Below, in pieces: positions 1 through 9,175 of a stretch of 64,000 nt of DNA. Every line of letters begins with the position of its first letter. The first letter of the stretch is position 1. Made by a program: the position numbers and the translations under genes. The stretch comes from Cellulomonas chengniuliangii (lineage in GTDB: Bacteria > Actinomycetota > Actinomycetes > Actinomycetales > Cellulomonadaceae): NCBI RefSeq assembly GCF_024508335.1, contig NZ_CP101988.1, positions 3,100,001-3,164,000 on the forward strand, in the 5' to 3' direction. A model generated the notes under the pieces. It saw only the letters and a list, made by a program, of their open reading frames with translations, made no database searches and had not been told where the DNA came from.

Positions 1-2
1 TG

Positions 3-506
3 GTCAGCTACCAGCGCAAGCGCGTCCCCGACATGCAGTCGCTGGGCACGGAGGTGCTCGACCTGCCGGCCCGCACCCTGCACACGTCGTCGGTGTGGTG
101 GACGGCGCCCGCCGAGGTGCTCGAGGCGGCGGGCGTCACCGCGGAGACCGCGCCGGGCGCCCTGCACGCGGCCGAGCACGCCTCGATCGGCCTGCTCCCC
201 CTGCTCGCCACCTGCGACCGCTGGGACCTGGGCGGCGTCTCCACCGCCCTGCACGTCGACACCGAGCAGGCGACTGTGTTCGTGCACGACGCCTACCCGG
301 GCGGCGCGGGGTTCGCCGAGCGCGGGTACGAGCTCGGGGAGACCTGGCTGCGCGCCACCCGGGAGGCCATCGCCACGTGCCGCTGCGCGAGCGGCTGCCC
401 GGCCTGCGTGCAGTCGCCCAAGTGCGGCAACGCCAACAACCCGCTCGAGAAGGCGGCCGCCATCAGGCTGCTCGACGCGGTGCTCGCGCACTCCCCCGGG
501 AGCTGA
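3..506 (+). CDS. C-terminal part of a DEAD/DEAH-box helicase (DUF1998 / MrfA-like), cut by the window start
   Basis: Only the last 167 residues are in the window; the frame is open from base 3. Near the end is a four-cysteine cluster (CRCASGCPACVQSPKCG, about residues 126-142), followed by a helical tail. This is typical of the DUF1998 metal-binding C-terminus of MrfA/YprA-type superfamily 2 helicases. In actinobacteria such a helicase regularly sits beside a tad-like pilus locus, as it does here on the opposite strand, which supports the call. No ATPase motif is visible because the N-terminal part lies upstream. Members of the family are linked to DNA repair; that role is known for relatives and is not shown here. 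Confidence 0.8.
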   Translation, partial: VSYQRKRVPDMQSLGTEVLDLPARTLHTSSVWWTAPAEVLEAAGVTAETAPGALHAAEHASIGLLPLLATCDRWDLGGVSTALHVDTEQATVFVHDAYPGGAGFAERGYELGETWLRATREAIATCRCASGCPACVQSPKCGNANNPLEKAAAIRLLDAVLAHSPGS

Positions 507-637
507 CCCGCCGCGCCTGGGTCGTCCGGCCGTCCTCGGATTGCCCCACCGGTCGAAAGCTCGCCGGCTCCGCCGGTCGCCACGGCTCCACGATGGGTCA
601 CATGCTCCCGTCGATCGTCAGGTGCGCCATCGCCCAA

Positions 638-1102
638 TCACCGGCCCCACCGGGCTGTCGTGGGCCCTGCGCGGGCCGTCGCGTGAGCTCGGCCCGCCGG
701 GGTGGAGCAGTCGACCGCGACACCCAGCACCCCTGCCCCCTCGTGCGCGCAGTCGCGGAGCACACCGCCGTTGCGCTCGACCGCTTCTCGGGCCACTGCG
801 CACGCCCCGTCGACGTCGCCCGACGCGCCGAGGAGGTGCTCCGCGCCCGCGAGCGCGGCCAGGTCCGCCGCAGTCTGGGCGCGCCAGCGACCGCCCTGGG
901 CGCCGGCCATCAGGCCGAGCGCGAGCATGAGGAGGACGACCACCGCGATCAGCCCCAGCGCGAGCACCGTGCCAGACCCGCGCTCGCCGTCCTCGCGGTG
1001 GAGGGCCACCGGCGGGCGCGCCCGCTGAGCCTGGAGCAGGGACGCGCCGCAACGGGCCCGCCCACGCCATGAGGACGCACGGGCGTCGCCGCGCGGCGTC
1101 AC
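638..1102 (-). CDS. TadE-like pseudopilin of the helicase/secretion neighbourhood
   Basis: A small protein (154 residues from this start) with one hydrophobic segment directly after ERGSGTVLALGL, the pattern of TadE-like pseudopilins, followed by a short secreted-type domain with two cysteines (RDC, VDC) that could form a disulfide. It is the last gene of the tad operon. The GTG at 1100-1102 overlaps the stop of the upstream tadE gene (GTGA), so translational coupling favours this start. However, the first 30 or so residues are Arg-rich and atypical, and a GTG at 1007-1009 would give a more usual N-terminus. It fits the actinobacterial Rv3654c-type family; its role in the pilus or secretion apparatus is inferred from position. 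Confidence 0.65.
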   Translation of the reverse strand: MTPRGDARASSWRGRARCGASLLQAQRARPPVALHREDGERGSGTVLALGLIAVVVLLMLALGLMAGAQGGRWRAQTAADLAALAGAEHLLGASGDVDGACAVAREAVERNGGVLRDCAHEGAGVLGVAVDCSTPAGRAHATARAGPTTARWGR

Positions 1103-1461
1103 GGCTCGACCCATGCCGTGGCGGAGGCGGCGACCCGCACGGGGGCCAGGTGCAGCGCGCCCACCGTCGACGGGCTGGTGACCGAGACCGTCACCCAGTC
1201 GCCGTCCCGCCCGAGCTCGACCTCGGCGCGCGCGCCCGCCAGCCGGGTCACCACCTCGTCGACGGCAGCCTCGTCCTCGCCCAACGCCGCGATGCGAGCC
1301 CCGGCCCGTGCCGCGTCGGCGCATCGGAGCTGGGTGGTGGCAGCCGACGCGAGGACGAGCAGGGCGACCAGCAGCACGACGACCGCTGGCAGCGCCACGG
1401 CCAGCTCGGCCGTGGCGCTGCCGCGCTCGCGCTCATCGTGCGACGCCGGGCGGTGGGTCAT
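1099..1461 (-). CDS. tadE: TadE family pilus-assembly pseudopilin
   Basis: A 120-residue protein with the TadE signature: a short polar N-terminus, ERGSATAELAVALPAVVVLL with the conserved Glu in the processing region, one membrane helix (about residues 16-40), then a small extracytoplasmic domain. TadE proteins are minor pseudopilins of Flp/Tad pili. The ATG at 1459-1461 overlaps the stop of the pilin gene before it (ATGA), and its own stop overlaps the next start, so it is the middle of a coupled chain. The only free cysteine is in the exported part (LRCADAARAG). Confidence 0.8.
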   Translation of the reverse strand: MTHRPASHDERERGSATAELAVALPAVVVLLVALLVLASAATTQLRCADAARAGARIAALGEDEAAVDEVVTRLAGARAEVELGRDGDWVTVSVTSPSTVGALHLAPVRVAASATAWVEP

Positions 1462-1772
1462 GTCGAGAGCGCCGTGCGGATGATGCCCTGCAGCAGGGCC
1501 TGCACCTCGGCGCTGCGCAGGACCACGACCAGCAGGCCGGCCAGGCCGACGGCCGCGATCGTCGCGATCGCGTACTCGGCCGTGGCCATGCCCCGATCCC
1601 CTGCGGCGTCGCGGGCCTCCGCCCAGCGTGTCGACATCCGTGCGAGCCGCCCACGCCGCACGGTCCCCTGTGCCGCACGGACCGGCGTGGCATCTCCGCA
1701 CCGCTCCGGGCGCCCGTCTGCTTGCTGTGCCGGGTCCGCCCGCCGCGCCGCGTACTCCGTCTGTGCCGTCAT
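1458..1772 (-). CDS. Flp-like pilin (DUF4244 family)
   Basis: A 104-residue protein whose last 45 residues carry the pilin-like motif DRGMATAEYAIATIAAVGLA (Gly-Met-Ala-Thr-Ala-Glu-Tyr, with the Glu found at position 5 of mature pilins) and one hydrophobic helix. This is the DUF4244 family, the probable major Flp-type pilin of actinobacterial tad loci. The start at 1770-1772 is chosen because AGGAGGAG lies just upstream (1777-1784); a second ATG at 1637 would drop the long, Arg-rich leader and remains possible. The long pre-sequence before the processing site is unusual for an Flp pilin. It sits between tadC and tadE. Confidence 0.75.
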   Translation of the reverse strand: MTAQTEYAARRADPAQQADGRPERCGDATPVRAAQGTVRRGRLARMSTRWAEARDAAGDRGMATAEYAIATIAAVGLAGLLVVVLRSAEVQALLQGIIRTALST

Positions 1773-1943
1773 GTCGCTCCTCCTATCTGGTGCGGCCCAC
1801 GGGGCGTGGGCCGCGAGTGACACCACCGTCCCGTCGACGGGCTCGGCGCTGGCAGTCCCGCCGCGCGACCACGGAGCGCCGACGACGCCCCGGCTGGCTG
1901 TGGGTGGCCGAGACACGCGATCGGCCCGCTCCGACGGAGCACG

Positions 1944-2519
1944 TCACTGGAGCAGCCCTTCGGCGAGGGAGAGCATCACCGGGGCCAGTCCCAGCAGCAC
2001 GAACGCCGGGAGGAAGCACAGGCCCAAAGGCAGCACGAGGTGCACGCCCATGCGCGCGGCGGCCTCACGAGCGGCCCGCTGGCGTCCGCGGCGCACCGCC
2101 GCGGCTTGCGAGCGCAATGCAGCGCCGGGCGCCGAGCCCGCGCTCCAGGCGGGCTCCAGGCAACGGGCCACCGCCTCCAGGCGGCGCGGCGCCCGCGCCC
2201 ATGCCTCCTGCCACGACGAGCCGAGCACGAGCATGGAGCCGGTCCGCTCGAGCGCCTCGCCGTCGCGGCCCCCGACCGCCGCGCCGACGGCCTGCAGCGC
2301 GTGCGGGACGCTGACACCCGTCGCGAGCGCGACGTCGACCAGCTCGAGCACCAACGACACGTCGAGCGGCGCGACGGCTCTCGCATCGCGGTCTCGGCCC
2401 GCGCCGCCTGCCCGAGGGGCCGCGACCGCGGCACGTCGCACGCACGGGCCCAGCGCCCAGCCCGCGCCGGCCCCCACCAGCAGGACGGAGACGAGCACGC
2501 CGACCCCGATCGGGGTCAT
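1944..2519 (-). CDS. tadC: TadC-like inner-membrane platform protein (type II secretion F domain)
   Basis: A 191-residue protein with an N-terminal membrane segment (IGVGVLVSVLLVGAGAGWAL), a cytoplasmic helical region typical of the T2SSF/GspF fold (LVLELVDVALATGVSVPHAL), and two closely spaced C-terminal membrane helices (LVLPLGLCFLPAFVLLGLAP). It matches TadC of Tad pilus machines, which with TadB forms the platform that contacts the TadA ATPase. The ATG at 2517-2519 overlaps the tadB stop (ATGA). There is a gap of about 170 bp to the pilin gene, which has its own strong ribosome binding site. Confidence 0.8.
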   Translation of the reverse strand: MTPIGVGVLVSVLLVGAGAGWALGPCVRRAAVAAPRAGGAGRDRDARAVAPLDVSLVLELVDVALATGVSVPHALQAVGAAVGGRDGEALERTGSMLVLGSSWQEAWARAPRRLEAVARCLEPAWSAGSAPGAALRSQAAAVRRGRQRAAREAAARMGVHLVLPLGLCFLPAFVLLGLAPVMLSLAEGLLQ

Positions 2520-3280
2520 GCGTCGGCCCCCGCCGCCCGGGCGCCCGCGAGCATGCGCGCCGTCCACCAGCGCCCGGCGAGGAGGAGCGCGCCACCGAGG
2601 ATCGCCGCGAGGGAGCCCGCCCCACCGCCCAGCACCACCTGCAGCGGGTCCGCGCCCAGTGCGTAGCCGAGGACGAGCCCGAGCGCCGGCAGCCAGGCCA
2701 AGACTGTCGCGGTCGAGCGCGGCCCCGCGAGGATGGTCCGGCGCTCGGCCTCGATCTCGTCCTCCGCCACGATGCCCTCCGCGACGCGCTCGAGCACCGG
2801 GGCGAGCGGGGCTCCCAGGCGGACTGCGAGCACGGCCGCGGCGCGCACGGCCTCCACGTGGCGCGCGCTCCGCTCGCCTGATCCCGAGGACCTCATGGCT
2901 CGCCCCGGGCCGGGGCCGACCACGGAGAACAAGGCGCCGAGATCGGGGATGCCGTCGGGCGACGTCGGCACGCCGACCGCCCGCCACGCCTCGACCGGCG
3001 GGCGACCGGCCCGGAGGGCGGCGCTCACGACGCCCACGAGCTCGACCAACGGAGGCGCCGTGGGACCTGCCTGCCGCCCGGAGACCCGCTCCACGAGGCC
3101 GCGCCACCCCGCGCCCCGGGCGCCGTCCGCCGCCCTCGCCAACCGGCCCGCCTGGAGCTCGATCCGCGCGGCGCGTCGACCCACTCCCCGACGGGCCGGC
3201 GACGAGGGCGCTCTGCGCCCGCCGGGGCCCCGGGCAGCGAGGACTGTCGCGGCGACGAGCAGCGCCAGCAGCGTGCTCAC
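2516..3280 (-). CDS. tadB: TadB-like inner-membrane platform protein (type II secretion F domain)
   Basis: A 254-residue protein with a short N-terminal membrane helix (STLLALLVAATVLAA), a central T2SSF-type helical domain (HVEAVRAAAVLAVRLGAPLA) and two C-terminal membrane helices (VLAWLPALGLVLGYALGA; GSLAAILGGALLLAG). The GTG at 3278-3280 overlaps the tadA stop (GTGA), which fixes the start well. It pairs with the TadC-like protein downstream as the polytopic platform of a Tad pilus or secretion system. Confidence 0.82.
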   Translation of the reverse strand: MSTLLALLVAATVLAARGPGGRRAPSSPARRGVGRRAARIELQAGRLARAADGARGAGWRGLVERVSGRQAGPTAPPLVELVGVVSAALRAGRPPVEAWRAVGVPTSPDGIPDLGALFSVVGPGPGRAMRSSGSGERSARHVEAVRAAAVLAVRLGAPLAPVLERVAEGIVAEDEIEAERRTILAGPRSTATVLAWLPALGLVLGYALGADPLQVVLGGGAGSLAAILGGALLLAGRWWTARMLAGARAAGADA

Positions 3281-4569
3281 GCGCCGAGCCTGCGGGCCAG
3301 CGCCTCCCAGCCGCTGGCCTGGGTGGGGACGCCGCCGGGCGAGACGCTGAGCGCGGTCTCGACCATCAGCGCGCCAGACCTGTCGCGGCGCACCACGGCG
3401 ATCTCCGCGACATAGCGGCGGCCGTGGTCCCGGCGCAGGTGCAGCACCGCCTCCAGGGCGCTCGCCGCCTGGGCCGCGAGTGTGGCGCGGTCCATGCCCG
3501 CGAGCGCAGCGAGCGCCTCGAGCCGGGCCGGGACGTCCGCGGCGGTGTTGGCGTGCACGGTCGCGCAGCCGCCGTCGTGCCCGGTGTTGAGCGCTGCGAG
3601 GACCTCGCGGACCTCGGCCCCGCGGCACTCTCCGAGCACGATGCGGTCGGGGCGCATGCGCAGGGCTTGCCGGACCAGCTCGGCGAGGCCGATGTCGCCC
3701 GCCCCGTCGACGTTGGCGGCTCGGGCCAGGAGCCGCACGACGTGGGGATGCGCGGGAGCGAGCTCCCCGGACTCCTCGATGCACACGATCCGCTCGTCGG
3801 CAGGGGCGAGCGACAGGAGCGCGGAGAGCAGTGTCGTCTTGCCGCTGCCCGTCGCCCCCGAGACCAGGAAACTGACCCGGGCGGCCACGAGCGCCCGGAG
3901 CACCGGCGCCAGCCCGGGAGCGACGCCGCCCGCCGCGACGAGCTCCTCGAGGGTGAAGGCCCGTTGGCGCAGCGCCCGAAGGGACAGGAGCGTGCAGGCG
4001 CCAGCTATCGGGGGCAGCACGGCGTGCAGTCGCGTGCCGTCGGGCAGGCGCGCGTCGACCGTGGGCCTGGCGTCGTCGAGGCGCTGCCCGCCCGCGGCGG
4101 CGAGCCGCACCGCGAGCTCGCGGACCTGGGCTGTCGTCCCGAGGTCCACCGCGACCCGTTCGAGCCTCCCGGCACGCTCGACCCACACCTCGTCCGGCGC
4201 GTTGACGAGCACGTCGGTCACGGCGGGGTCGTCCAGGAACGGCTGGAGGGGCCCGGCGCCGAGCACCTCGGCGCGCACCGCGGCGCCGAGCTCGGCGAGC
4301 GCCCGGCTGCCCAGCACCGATCCTGCGGCCCGCACCGCCGCGGTGACGTCCGCCTCGGTGGGTGGGGCGCCCTGGCGGGCGAGCCGGGTCCGCACGTCGT
4401 CGACGAGCACAGGATCGGGAGCCCGGCGGGTGATCCGCGCGTCACGGCCGTCGTAGTCGCCATCGCGGTCGCTGCGGGCGTCGCTGGGCGGGACCAGCCC
4501 AGGGTCCCGCCCTCCCGCGCCGGCTCGGGCCTCGACGGCCGGGCGGGCGCCCGGCGTCGCCGGCCTCAT
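3277..4569 (-). CDS. tadA: TadA/CpaF secretion ATPase
   Basis: A 430-residue type II/IV secretion NTPase. Visible motifs: the N-terminal domain LGAGPLQPFLDDPAVTDVLV typical of CpaF/TadA; Walker A VSGATGSGKTTLLSAL (about residues 234-249); Asp/Glu box with RIVCIEESGEL (about 257); Walker B and His boxes MRPDRIVLGECRGAE and GCATVHANTAADVPARLEAL. It powers assembly of the Tad/Flp pilus at the cytoplasmic face. The ATG at 4567-4569 overlaps the stop of the CpaE-like gene. All catalytic motifs look intact, so the machine should be active. Confidence 0.93.
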   Translation of the reverse strand: MRPATPGARPAVEARAGAGGRDPGLVPPSDARSDRDGDYDGRDARITRRAPDPVLVDDVRTRLARQGAPPTEADVTAAVRAAGSVLGSRALAELGAAVRAEVLGAGPLQPFLDDPAVTDVLVNAPDEVWVERAGRLERVAVDLGTTAQVRELAVRLAAAGGQRLDDARPTVDARLPDGTRLHAVLPPIAGACTLLSLRALRQRAFTLEELVAAGGVAPGLAPVLRALVAARVSFLVSGATGSGKTTLLSALLSLAPADERIVCIEESGELAPAHPHVVRLLARAANVDGAGDIGLAELVRQALRMRPDRIVLGECRGAEVREVLAALNTGHDGGCATVHANTAADVPARLEALAALAGMDRATLAAQAASALEAVLHLRRDHGRRYVAEIAVVRRDRSGALMVETALSVSPGGVPTQASGWEALARRLGA

Positions 4570-5300
4570 GCGAGCTCTCGGGTGAGGGAGGCGACCGCCC
4601 GGGCCAGCGGGCCCCGGCGTGCGGACGGCCCGGCGCCGCGCTCGACCGCGGCGGCGATGCGCCGGTCGGGGCCCATGCTGGCCGCGACGGGCAGGTCCAC
4701 CACGTGCGCGAGCTCGAGCACCCCGAGCCCGCCGGGAGCCGGCCCGCGGACCACGAGTCGCACGTCGGGCACGATCCCGAGGATGGCCGCGCGCAACGCG
4801 AGCACCCCGGCGACGCCGCGGAGGTCGCGCGGCACGACGACCAGCGCGGTGCGGCAGGCCGCCAGGCCAGGGCCCCGGGCCAGCACGTCGGCCCGGTCCA
4901 GGTCGATCACGACGTGCGCGTGGTGCGGGGCGAGCGCGCTCAGCACGTCGGGCACGGCGTCGGCGGGAGGCGGGCCGGGCCTGGTGCGGTCGGCGCTCAG
5001 CACGGCGCACGATCCCCACCGTGGGAGCAGCGCGGCCAGCTCGTCTCCGGCGACGGCGCCCCGGGCGTCGGCGAGGTCGGGCCAGCGCAGGCCGGTCGAG
5101 TCCTCGAGCCCGACCAGCACGTCGATCCCGCCCCCGGCATGCTCCAGATCGACCAGGCAGGTGGGGCCGTGGCGGGCCAGCCGTCGGGCGAGGGCGGCGG
5201 CGAGCGTCGACGCCCCCACGCCACCGCGCGCCCCGACCACCCCGATCGCCCCACCACTGTTCCCTCTGACACCGCGCGACCCGACGTCGTCCCACCCCAT
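4566..5300 (-). CDS. CpaE/Ssd-like ParA-family protein of the tad locus
   Basis: A 244-residue ParA/MinD-fold protein. The P-loop region reads GVVGARGGVGASTLAAALAR, so the Lys residues of the deviant Walker A motif (KGGxGKST) are replaced by Arg and Ala. From memory, loss of this lysine also occurs in mycobacterial Ssd-type proteins of the same gene neighbourhood. The start at 5298-5300 is chosen because GGGAGG lies 5 bases upstream; an ATG at 5315 is also possible. The N-terminal domain of about 80-100 residues seen in many relatives is missing. It begins the tad operon and probably localises or gates the apparatus rather than hydrolysing ATP like MinD. Confidence 0.75.
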   Translation of the reverse strand: MGWDDVGSRGVRGNSGGAIGVVGARGGVGASTLAAALARRLARHGPTCLVDLEHAGGGIDVLVGLEDSTGLRWPDLADARGAVAGDELAALLPRWGSCAVLSADRTRPGPPPADAVPDVLSALAPHHAHVVIDLDRADVLARGPGLAACRTALVVVPRDLRGVAGVLALRAAILGIVPDVRLVVRGPAPGGLGVLELAHVVDLPVAASMGPDRRIAAAVERGAGPSARRGPLARAVASLTRELA

Positions 5301-5539
5301 CTGCGCCTCCCGCATTCGCCTCGCGCGCCGTGGGTCGGGGCGCCGCCTCCAGCCGTGAGGATCATGAGTGGCGGGGACCACCCGATCCTTGGAGCCCTCA
5401 GGCGCCGCGGGACGGTCCTGCCCCCTCACCCGTGGTGGACCGGGTGGGCGGGCAGGGCTGTGGGTGGCGCGCACGCGCGAGGCTGACTATGCGGATGGCC
5501 CACCCGTCCCCTGCGACTCCCCTGCCGGTCGTGTCCCAC

Positions 5540-5569
5540 CTGACCAAGGCCTGCCAGGGCCGTTAGGCT
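5540..5569 (+). promoter_or_regulatory. Candidate promoter for the HAD-IB phosphatase gene
   Basis: CTGACC (5540-5545) and TAGGCT (5564-5569) lie 18 bases apart in the roughly 300-base gap between the divergent tad operon and the HAD gene. They resemble actinobacterial housekeeping -35 (TTGACC-like) and -10 (TAnnnT) elements. The -10 is 30 bases before the ATG, which leaves room for the GAGGAGC ribosome binding site. The rest of the gap (5301-5539) shows no gene that I can support. Confidence 0.4.
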
Positions 5570-5599
5570 CGGCGGGGCGAGGAGCGGACGAGGAGCGGC

Positions 5600-6454
5600 A
5601 TGGCGACGGACGCGGCAGGCGCCGATCACGGGGCACACGAGGGTGCGCGCCCCACAGCGCCGCGCGCCCAGCCCAAGACCGCCGCCTTCTTCGACCTCGA
5701 CAAGACGATCATCTCGACGTCCTCCGCCACCGCGTTCTCGCGGCCGTTCCTGGCGGGCGGCCTCCTGACCAAGCGTGCTGTGCTGCGCACGGCGTACGCC
5801 CAGTTCTTCTACCTGGTCGGGGCGGCTGACGCGAACCAGACCGAACGCCTGCGCCGCGAGCTCTCCCGGATGGTCGCCGGCTGGGAGGTCGCGCAGGTCT
5901 CGGCCATCGTCGAGGACACGCTGCACGAGTCGATCGACGCCGCGGTCTACGCGGAGGCCGTCGCGCTGATCGACGAGCACCACGCGGCCGGCCGGGACGT
6001 CGTGATCGTCTCGGCGTCAGGCGGCGAGGTGGTGCGCCCGATCGCGGCGCTGCTCGGCGCGGACCACGTCATCGCCACCCGCATGGGAGTCGCCGACGGC
6101 CGGTACACCGGCGAGATCGACTTCTACGCGTACGGCCCCCACAAGGAGGTCGCGATCCGCGAGCTCGCCGCGAGGAACGGCTACGACCTCGAGGCGAGCT
6201 ACGCCTACTCCGACTCCATCACCGACGCCCCGATGCTCGGCGCCGTGGGAAACGCCTCGGCCGTGAACCCGGATCGGGCGCTGCGCCGGCTGGCCGCGCA
6301 GGAGGGGTGGGAGGTGCTGACCTTCACCCGGCCTGTGCCGCTGCACGCGCTGCTGCGCCCCGGCCGGCCGGCGGCGCTCACGGCCGGGCTCGTGCTGCTC
6401 GGCGCCGCTCTGCTGGCATGGCGGCTCGTGGTCAGGGCCCGGCGCCGCGGCTGA
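5600..6454 (+). CDS. HAD-IB family phosphatase with C-terminal membrane anchor
   Basis: A 284-residue HAD hydrolase of the SerB/CicA-like IB subfamily. Motif I is AAFFDLDKTIIST (Asp32 nucleophile, Asp34), motif II VIVSASGGEVV, and motif III/IV YAYSDSITDAPML with the Asp pair. The stretch GEIDFYAYGPHKEVAIRELA supplies the conserved Lys. After residue 250 comes a hydrophobic helix (LTAGLVLLGAALLAWRLVV) ending in RARRRG, so the enzyme is probably held at the inner face of the membrane. The substrate is unknown; relatives act on phosphoserine or on lipid phosphates. A GAGGAGC ribosome binding site precedes the ATG. Confidence 0.85.
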   Translation: MATDAAGADHGAHEGARPTAPRAQPKTAAFFDLDKTIISTSSATAFSRPFLAGGLLTKRAVLRTAYAQFFYLVGAADANQTERLRRELSRMVAGWEVAQVSAIVEDTLHESIDAAVYAEAVALIDEHHAAGRDVVIVSASGGEVVRPIAALLGADHVIATRMGVADGRYTGEIDFYAYGPHKEVAIRELAARNGYDLEASYAYSDSITDAPMLGAVGNASAVNPDRALRRLAAQEGWEVLTFTRPVPLHALLRPGRPAALTAGLVLLGAALLAWRLVVRARRRG

Positions 6455-6745
6455 GGTCCGCCATCCGGACGCCCGATCCGCGATGTGGCCCGCGACTCCG
6501 GACATTCCGCTCAGATTGCGCACGGTCCTTGAAATGCGCTGCCCTCAGGAGTACCAAGGAATCACAACAGAATGACGTGAGGGAACCCACGCGCGAACAG
6601 TCCCCGTACGGACAGGTCGGCCGGGGCATCGCCCCCAACGACACCTTGTGCACGCTTGATATCTCTCACGTCGTTTGTTCGGCAGCGGCGTCCGCAAGGG
6701 CGCCGTTGTCCTGTCTGGAGACGTTCCCCGTGCGGCGCGGGGCCC
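6455..6745. other. Intergenic stretch without a supported gene
   Basis: This gap separates the 3' ends of the HAD phosphatase (+) and the Fic-like gene (-). The middle (about 6530-6690) is noticeably richer in A and T than its surroundings. A 73-codon frame on the minus strand (6432-6653) has no ribosome binding site and no recognisable protein features, so I do not call it. Nothing else is identifiable. Confidence 0.4.
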
Positions 6746-7633
6746 TCAGCCCTGACCGGCGTCTGATTGCTCGCCGTCCAACCGCCCCGCGAGCACCGCG
6801 TCAGCGATGTCGCGTGCCCGCCCCGCTCCCTCCACCACCGCCTCGGCGCACACCTGCACCCACCGCGCGACACCCTCAGGGGCGCCGGTGGCGAACCCGG
6901 CGGCCGCCCCCAGGTAGGGGTTGGCCGCCTGCGCCCAGGCGGCCTCTGCCACCACGGAACCGGTGGGGTCGAGCCCGCGGGCGGTGAGCAGGACACGCGC
7001 GACCGCGCGGGCCACCACGCCGTTGCCGGCGGCGAACGGGCGCAACGTGAGCAGCTCCCCATGCGTTACGGCGGCCACGACGAGCGCGGGGGCGGCCGTG
7101 TCCCGCACCACCTGGCCCAGCAGGTCGAGGCGCGCCGCCAGCTCCGGCCCGGCGACGGCGGGCCCCAGCCCGCGCAGGTCCGCCGGGCCCTCGTCCAGCC
7201 GCAGCCGTCCGAGCTGGTCGTCGGGGAGCCATCCCGCCGCGGCGGCGCTGTGCACCCCGGCGACGAGCTGGCCGAACGGTGGGAGCCGCGTGGCGCCGCG
7301 GGCTCCGAGGTCGGGCATGAGGCGCTCCACGTGGGCGCCCGCGCGCAAGGCCCCGAGGGCGATCAGATGCTCCTGGCCACCGGCCGGCTCCGCGCCGACG
7401 AGCATCGCCCGCACCACCTCGAGGGGCACGCGCGCGCCCTCCAGCGCGGCGCTGGACCGGGCGCTGCGCACGGTCGCCTCAGCGCGCACCCCTCGCCACC
7501 GCCGGCGGTAGGCCTCATGCCACCGCAGCTCCTCGCAGGCTGCGCGCGCGGCGTCGACTGCCTCGGGGACGCCTGGCAGCGCGGCGATCCCCGCGAGCGC
7601 GTCCGGGCCTGTGTCCTGCGCTGCTGCTCCCGC
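6746..7633 (-). CDS. Fic-fold protein with a degenerate catalytic motif
   Basis: A 295-residue all-alpha protein with a Fic core. The canonical motif HPF-x-(D/E)-GNGR-xx-R appears as RPFAAGNGVVAR (about residues 199-210): the catalytic His is Arg, the metal-binding acidic residue is Ala, and the first phosphate-binding Arg is Val. Upstream, SSAALEG (about 61-67) matches the inhibitory (S/T)xxxE(G/N) helix of class II Fic proteins. Typical AMP transfer is therefore unlikely. The GTG at 7631-7633 is the most sensible start, as the frame further upstream overlaps the divergent malic enzyme gene. It probably represents a conserved actinobacterial pseudo-Fic group. Confidence 0.7.
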   Translation of the reverse strand, partial: AGAAAQDTGPDALAGIAALPGVPEAVDAARAACEELRWHEAYRRRWRGVRAEATVRSARSSAALEGARVPLEVVRAMLVGAEPAGGQEHLIALGALRAGAHVERLMPDLGARGATRLPPFGQLVAGVHSAAAAGWLPDDQLGRLRLDEGPADLRGLGPAVAGPELAARLDLLGQVVRDTAAPALVVAAVTHGELLTLRPFAAGNGVVARAVARVLLTARGLDPTGSVVAEAAWAQAANPYLGAAAGFATGAPEGVARWVQVCAEAVVEGAGRARDIADAVLAGRLDGEQSDAGQG

Positions 7634-7711
7634 CACAGGCTCAACCCTAAGGCGACGCGCCCGGGCGCCGGGCCTGGGCGCCGGGCGATGGTCCAGGCCA
7701 CACTGTGCGCC

Positions 7712-9103
<1,392 letters not shown>

Positions 9104-9175
9104 GCCCCCGCCCGGGCCCTCCGCCCCGCTGGGACGTGTATCGCGTCTCGGCGGCCATGATCGGGCTTTCGTCCC

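Noticed and set aside
1069-5358. A 1,429-codon open frame on the plus strand opposite the tad genes
   Set aside because: It is very Arg/Ala/Pro-rich without any domain and lies opposite six genes with clear motifs and overlapping starts and stops; long antisense frames are expected at this GC content.
6432-6653. 73-codon minus-strand frame in the AT-richer gap after the HAD gene
   Set aside because: No ribosome binding site, no membrane or signal features, and it overlaps the end of the HAD gene.
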